Position numbers and translations under genes: made by a program. Under the pieces are notes generated by a model. That model saw only the letters and a program-made list of their open reading frames with translations. It made no database searches and had not been told where the DNA came from. Below, piece after piece: positions 60,689 to 64,000 of a DNA stretch of 64,000 nucleotides. The stretch is from the NCBI GenBank assembly GCA_964351985.1, contig CAYGPR010000016.1, forward strand, positions 1 through 64,000, given 5' to 3'. Source of the DNA: Meishania sp964351985. Its GTDB lineage: Bacteria; Bacteroidota; Bacteroidia; Flavobacteriales; Flavobacteriaceae. The stretch's first letter is position 1. Every line of letters starts with the position of its first letter.

Positions 60689-63600
60689 TTATTGATTATC
60701 AGTAGATTGAAGATACTCTGAGGGCGTTTTTTTGAAGGTTTCCTTAAAACATTTCATAAAATAAGTGGGGGTGTTGAACCCTACGGTGTACGCTACTTCG
60801 TTAATAGTAAGATTCGATGTTTTGAGAATTTGGAGTGCTTGTTTCAGGCGTTGCGAACGGATAAAGGCCGAAGTAGAAAGGCCTGTATACGCCAAGAGTT
60901 TTCGATGCAACTGCATACGGCTCATCTTGGCTTTTTTGCTGAATGATTCCGCACTGAATTCCGGATCGGTAAGATGTTCGTCCAAGATGCGCTGTATTTT
61001 ATCGAGAAAGATCTCGTCGCCGGGCGTAATCGAAATATCCTTGGGTTTTAAGATCAGCTCTTGGCTATACCGGTCGCGCAACGAGCAGCGAATAGCCACG
61101 AGATTGGCGATACGTTGTTCGAGAATATTTATTTTAAATGGTTTTCGAACAAAATCGTCGGCTCCGGAAGTAAGCCCCTTAAGCTCATCTTCTTCCCCTA
61201 CGCTTGCAGTTAAAAGGATAATAGGAATGTGACTGGTGCGTTCATCGATTTTTAAGGTATTGCACAACTCGATACCATTTTTGATTGGCATACGAATGTC
61301 CGACAAAACGATATCGGGTATTTGAGAAAGGGCGATCTCCATACCGGTTTTGCCATTTTCGGCCTCCAGTATTCGGTATTTTTTTTGAAGGGCCAATTTG
61401 ATGAACGTACGAACTTCTTGATGATCCTCCACAATCAATACTATAGGAAGTTCTTCCTTTGAACCACCGGCAAAACTGTAATCCACATCAATAACATCAG
61501 ATTGAGTGAATAATTCATTTGTATTTTTCGTTTCCTTTACGAAAGCGTCTTCTGGAAAAGCGGAACGTTGAATAGGAAGTTTTAGCTCAAAATGGATGAC
61601 ATCATTTTCCTCCATTCGGGCTTCTATGGTTCCTCCATAGAACTTTACGAGCTCTTGTACCAAAGAGAGCCCAACACCCATACCTTCGGAATATTCATCA
61701 TGTTGGTAAAACCGGGTAAACAATTTTTCAAGCTCCAACTTTGAGGCATTAAGAGCGGTATTTTTCACACTGATACGTGCAAATTGTCCATTGCTTTTTG
61801 TAGAAAAATGACAGATTCCCTTCTTTGGGGTGTATTTGAAGGCGTTGGAAAGCAAATTGGTCGATATCTTTTCCAAGATATCCTCATCGTACCAGACTTT
61901 TCCTAAATCGTCGATTTCAACGGAATATTCAATGTCTTTTAGATGGGCCTGATATTCGAAAGATTGCGATATCGTATGTAGAAAGAGGGCTAAATCTCCA
62001 TTTTGCAATTGCAGTTTGAGCTTGCCATCTTCCAATTTGGACAGTTCCAACAACTGATCTACCAAAGAGGTCAAGCGGTGTGTATTGCGTTTGACGATTG
62101 AAAAATTGGCATGGTCGAAATCGGACAAGTTGCCTTGTGAAAGTTTTTGGTCTATCGGCCCAGAAATCAATGTTAATGGTGTTTTGAATTCATGCGCGAT
62201 ATCAGTGTATAGATTCGATTTGAAATCGTTTAATTTTTGCAAACGCCGTGCTTCCTCTTCTTTAATTTTTAAGTTTAATTGCATTTGCCAACGCCATTTT
62301 AGATACCCATACACGCCTAGAATAGTGGCCAAAAGCAATAGTCCGTAAATTATTTTTGCATAGGTTGTAAGATACCACGGGGGAGCAATGGTAAAATCGA
62401 AACTTTCGGGCAAATCGTTCCAGACCCCATCGTAATTACTTGATTTTACTTGAAACGTATAATCTCCTGGAGGCAATTGGGTATACCTGGCAAAATTGGT
62501 ATTGCCCGCGCGCACCCAATCGTCATCATAATTGACCAACCGATATTGATACTGATTTTTTTCGGGAAGTGAATATTGTAAACTCGAAAAAGTAAACGAC
62601 AAGGTGTTCTCGTCATAGGCCAATCGGGTATTGTTTAGCATTGGGTATGCTTCATCAAATACCTCAAAACCCGTAATCGTAGTTTTTGGAAGTATCTTGT
62701 TTTCCTTTATTTCATTTGGTCTGAACCAATAAAATCCATCCAACCCTCCAAAATAAAGATTCCCATTACCATCTTTATGATACGCCCCGGTATTGAATTC
62801 GGTCGCCAGACCTGCGTAATTGGTATAATTGGTAATTTCGGGTTTTGAGGTCAAAGAGGTGCTCGGTTTGAACTTGGTAATCCCTTTATTGGAGCTTAAC
62901 CAAAGATTTCCTGCTTCGTCTGGCAAGATGGAATAGATAACGTTGTTGGCAAGTCCGTCTTTTACCGTAAACCCATAAAACCGTTCGTTTTCAATATCAA
63001 GAGCGTTCAGACCACCGCCGTTGGTACCAATCCATAGTATACCATTTGGGGAATAATAAAGGGATTTTATATTGTTGCTGGATAACGAATTCCCATCTGT
63101 CGTTTGGCCATAATTCTTGAACTTTCCTTTTTTCATATCGAAAAAAGAAATACCATTTGTCTCCGTGCCGATCCATAGATTATCATCATTATCTTCAGCG
63201 ATTACCCTGATATTGTTACTGGGTAATCCATCTTTAATTGCCTTATAATGAAGTATTTCCCCCTTATCGCTATCAAATTGGATAACGCCCTGTTCACGAG
63301 TGCCCAGCCAGATTCTATTTTTTGAATCTTTATGAATACACCAAATTGTGTTTGCCGATAGCGGTGGATCCGAAACCGGCGAAAAATTCGTGAAGCCCCC
63401 ATCTTCGTTTAAAATGCTCAATCCACCACCTTGCGTACCGATCCAAATTTGATTGTCGGAAGCGGCCAAAAGACTCATAATGCGGTCGGATGAAATGGAA
63501 TTTTTAGAGGGGTCGACCCTAAAGGTTTGCCAATTTTCCGTTTCGGGTTCGTAACGGGTAAGGCCTTTGCCGGAAGTTCCGATCCAGACCCTATTTTCGG

Positions 63601-64000
63601 CATCGACCGTTATGGCCCGTACTACATCTATACTTATGCCATCGGGAGTTTGGGAATTGGTCAACGAATTGAATTTTTCAAGATATTCATCGTAATAACT
63701 GATTCCCGCCCCATCGGTGCCGAACCATAGAGTGCCGGAATAATCTTCGTAAATACTGAGGATATCATTATAATGCAGCGCCTTTGGATTGTATTTTTCC
63801 GCTGTAAAGTGTATTATTCTTCTTCGGTCAAAATCGACCAAATAAAGCCCATCACCATAAGATGCCACCCAAAGCCTTCCCTTGGAGTCGATATGTAAAT
63901 CTATAATGTTGAGATTTTTAGGCAGATTACCGGCCAAGGCAAGTTCGGATAGACGATGAAAAACGGAATCATCGTGATTCTTAAAATAAAGACCGTTGCC
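60689..64000 (-). CDS. Hybrid two-component sensor/regulator (HTCS), 5' end outside the window
   Basis: 1103 residues are visible, and the frame is open to the window edge. In order: two-component propeller repeats (about 1-430, for example NRVWIGTSGKGLTRYEPETE and SKNRIWLGTREQGVI), which sense ligands in the periplasm. Then a Y_Y_Y domain (about 460-530), a membrane helix (about 535-555), HisKA with AHEFKTPLTL (about 600), HATPase (about 690-800), a receiver with phospho-Asp in VLSDIRMPIKNG (about 900) and an AraC-type DNA-binding domain (about 1015-1100). The whole signalling path is in one chain. The family usually controls polysaccharide utilisation loci. Here the downstream genes are the collagen/kelch array. 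Confidence 0.95.
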   Translation of the reverse strand, partial: GNGLYFKNHDDSVFHRLSELALAGNLPKNLNIIDLHIDSKGRLWVASYGDGLYLVDFDRRRIIHFTAEKYNPKALHYNDILSIYEDYSGTLWFGTDGAGISYYDEYLEKFNSLTNSQTPDGISIDVVRAITVDAENRVWIGTSGKGLTRYEPETENWQTFRVDPSKNSISSDRIMSLLAASDNQIWIGTQGGGLSILNEDGGFTNFSPVSDPPLSANTIWCIHKDSKNRIWLGTREQGVIQFDSDKGEILHYKAIKDGLPSNNIRVIAEDNDDNLWIGTETNGISFFDMKKGKFKNYGQTTDGNSLSSNNIKSLYYSPNGILWIGTNGGGLNALDIENERFYGFTVKDGLANNVIYSILPDEAGNLWLSSNKGITKFKPSTSLTSKPEITNYTNYAGLATEFNTGAYHKDGNGNLYFGGLDGFYWFRPNEIKENKILPKTTITGFEVFDEAYPMLNNTRLAYDENTLSFTFSSLQYSLPEKNQYQYRLVNYDDDWVRAGNTNFARYTQLPPGDYTFQVKSSNYDGVWNDLPESFDFTIAPPWYLTTYAKIIYGLLLLATILGVYGYLKWRWQMQLNLKIKEEEARRLQKLNDFKSNLYTDIAHEFKTPLTLISGPIDQKLSQGNLSDFDHANFSIVKRNTHRLTSLVDQLLELSKLEDGKLKLQLQNGDLALFLHTISQSFEYQAHLKDIEYSVEIDDLGKVWYDEDILEKISTNLLSNAFKYTPKKGICHFSTKSNGQFARISVKNTALNASKLELEKLFTRFYQHDEYSEGMGVGLSLVQELVKFYGGTIEARMEENDVIHFELKLPIQRSAFPEDAFVKETKNTNELFTQSDVIDVDYSFAGGSKEELPIVLIVEDHQEVRTFIKLALQKKYRILEAENGKTGMEIALSQIPDIVLSDIRMPIKNGIELCNTLKIDERTSHIPIILLTASVGEEDELKGLTSGADDFVRKPFKINILEQRIANLVAIRCSLRDRYSQELILKPKDISITPGDEIFLDKIQRILDEHLTDPEFSAESFSKKAKMSRMQLHRKLLAYTGLSTSAFIRSQRLKQALQILKTSNLTINEVAYTVGFNTPTYFMKCFKETFKKTPSEYLQSTDNQ

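Noticed and set aside
1..64000. tRNA, rRNA, insertion sequences, prophage or integrase genes
   Set aside because: I looked for cloverleaf-like sequences, transposase and integrase motifs on both strands and saw none.

Overview
The window comes from a marine-type member of the Flavobacteriaceae (Bacteroidota), roughly in the Maribacter/Arenibacter/Zobellia range. The evidence is the gliding lipoprotein GldH, a type IX secretion (T9SS) C-terminal sorting domain, a hybrid two-component (HTCS) regulator, an sdhCAB cluster with a single fused-type membrane subunit, an atp cluster without atpD/atpC next to it, AT-rich leaders without strong Shine-Dalgarno sequences, and several promoters matching TTTG-N18..20-TAnnTTTG. 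I see no tRNA, rRNA, CRISPR array, prophage or insertion sequence.

Layout. 0-4 kb: end of atpE, then atpF-atpH-atpA-atpG (F1Fo ATP synthase). 4-7 kb: an MFS exporter, then an alpha/beta hydrolase, an ECF sigma factor and a small membrane protein in one tight unit. 7-16 kb: a housekeeping envelope cluster: flippase, dUTPase, a secreted hypothetical, a TPR protein, a DUF4292 lipoprotein, an EnvC-like protein, an aldo/keto reductase, and (opposite strand) an acyl-CoA thioesterase and an HU/SPOR protein, then dprA. 16-26 kb: a very large TonB-plug/MG2-like protein, trpS, plsC, an ECF sigma factor with a probable trans-envelope partner, a lipoprotein and recA. Between recA and trhO lies a run of stem-loops ending in a terminator, a candidate structured RNA. 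26-34 kb: trhO, ricT/PSP1-gldH-PBP1A, and a CoA-transferase pair (scoA/scoB) separated by a small zinc-ribbon-like membrane protein, followed by decayed sequence and a GNAT acetyltransferase. 34-44 kb: a T9SS-secreted protein interrupted by a 100-N assembly gap in a GC-rich repeat module, a beta-lactamase-fold hydrolase, a LytTR/LytS two-component pair, a thioredoxin-like protein, a methionine-type aminotransferase, a Vsr-type endonuclease, an AraC/GyrI regulator and an AlkD-like protein. 44-48 kb: sdhC-sdhA-sdhB, read leftwards from a near-consensus promoter.

48-64 kb is the most unusual region. About 11 kb on the minus strand holds three related lipoproteins (two with collagen Gly-X-Y repeats), followed by seven tandem paralogous lipoproteins that each carry a six-bladed kelch-type propeller (six of them with an added fibronectin-III-like stalk), and a decayed lipoprotein pseudogene. 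Spacings are 8-123 bp throughout, so it may be one operon. It sits directly downstream of an HTCS sensor/regulator and has no SusC/SusD pair in view. I read it as a surface display array under the control of an environmental sensor, with function unknown. A solitary small beta-sandwich protein and another gene remnant lie at its distal end.
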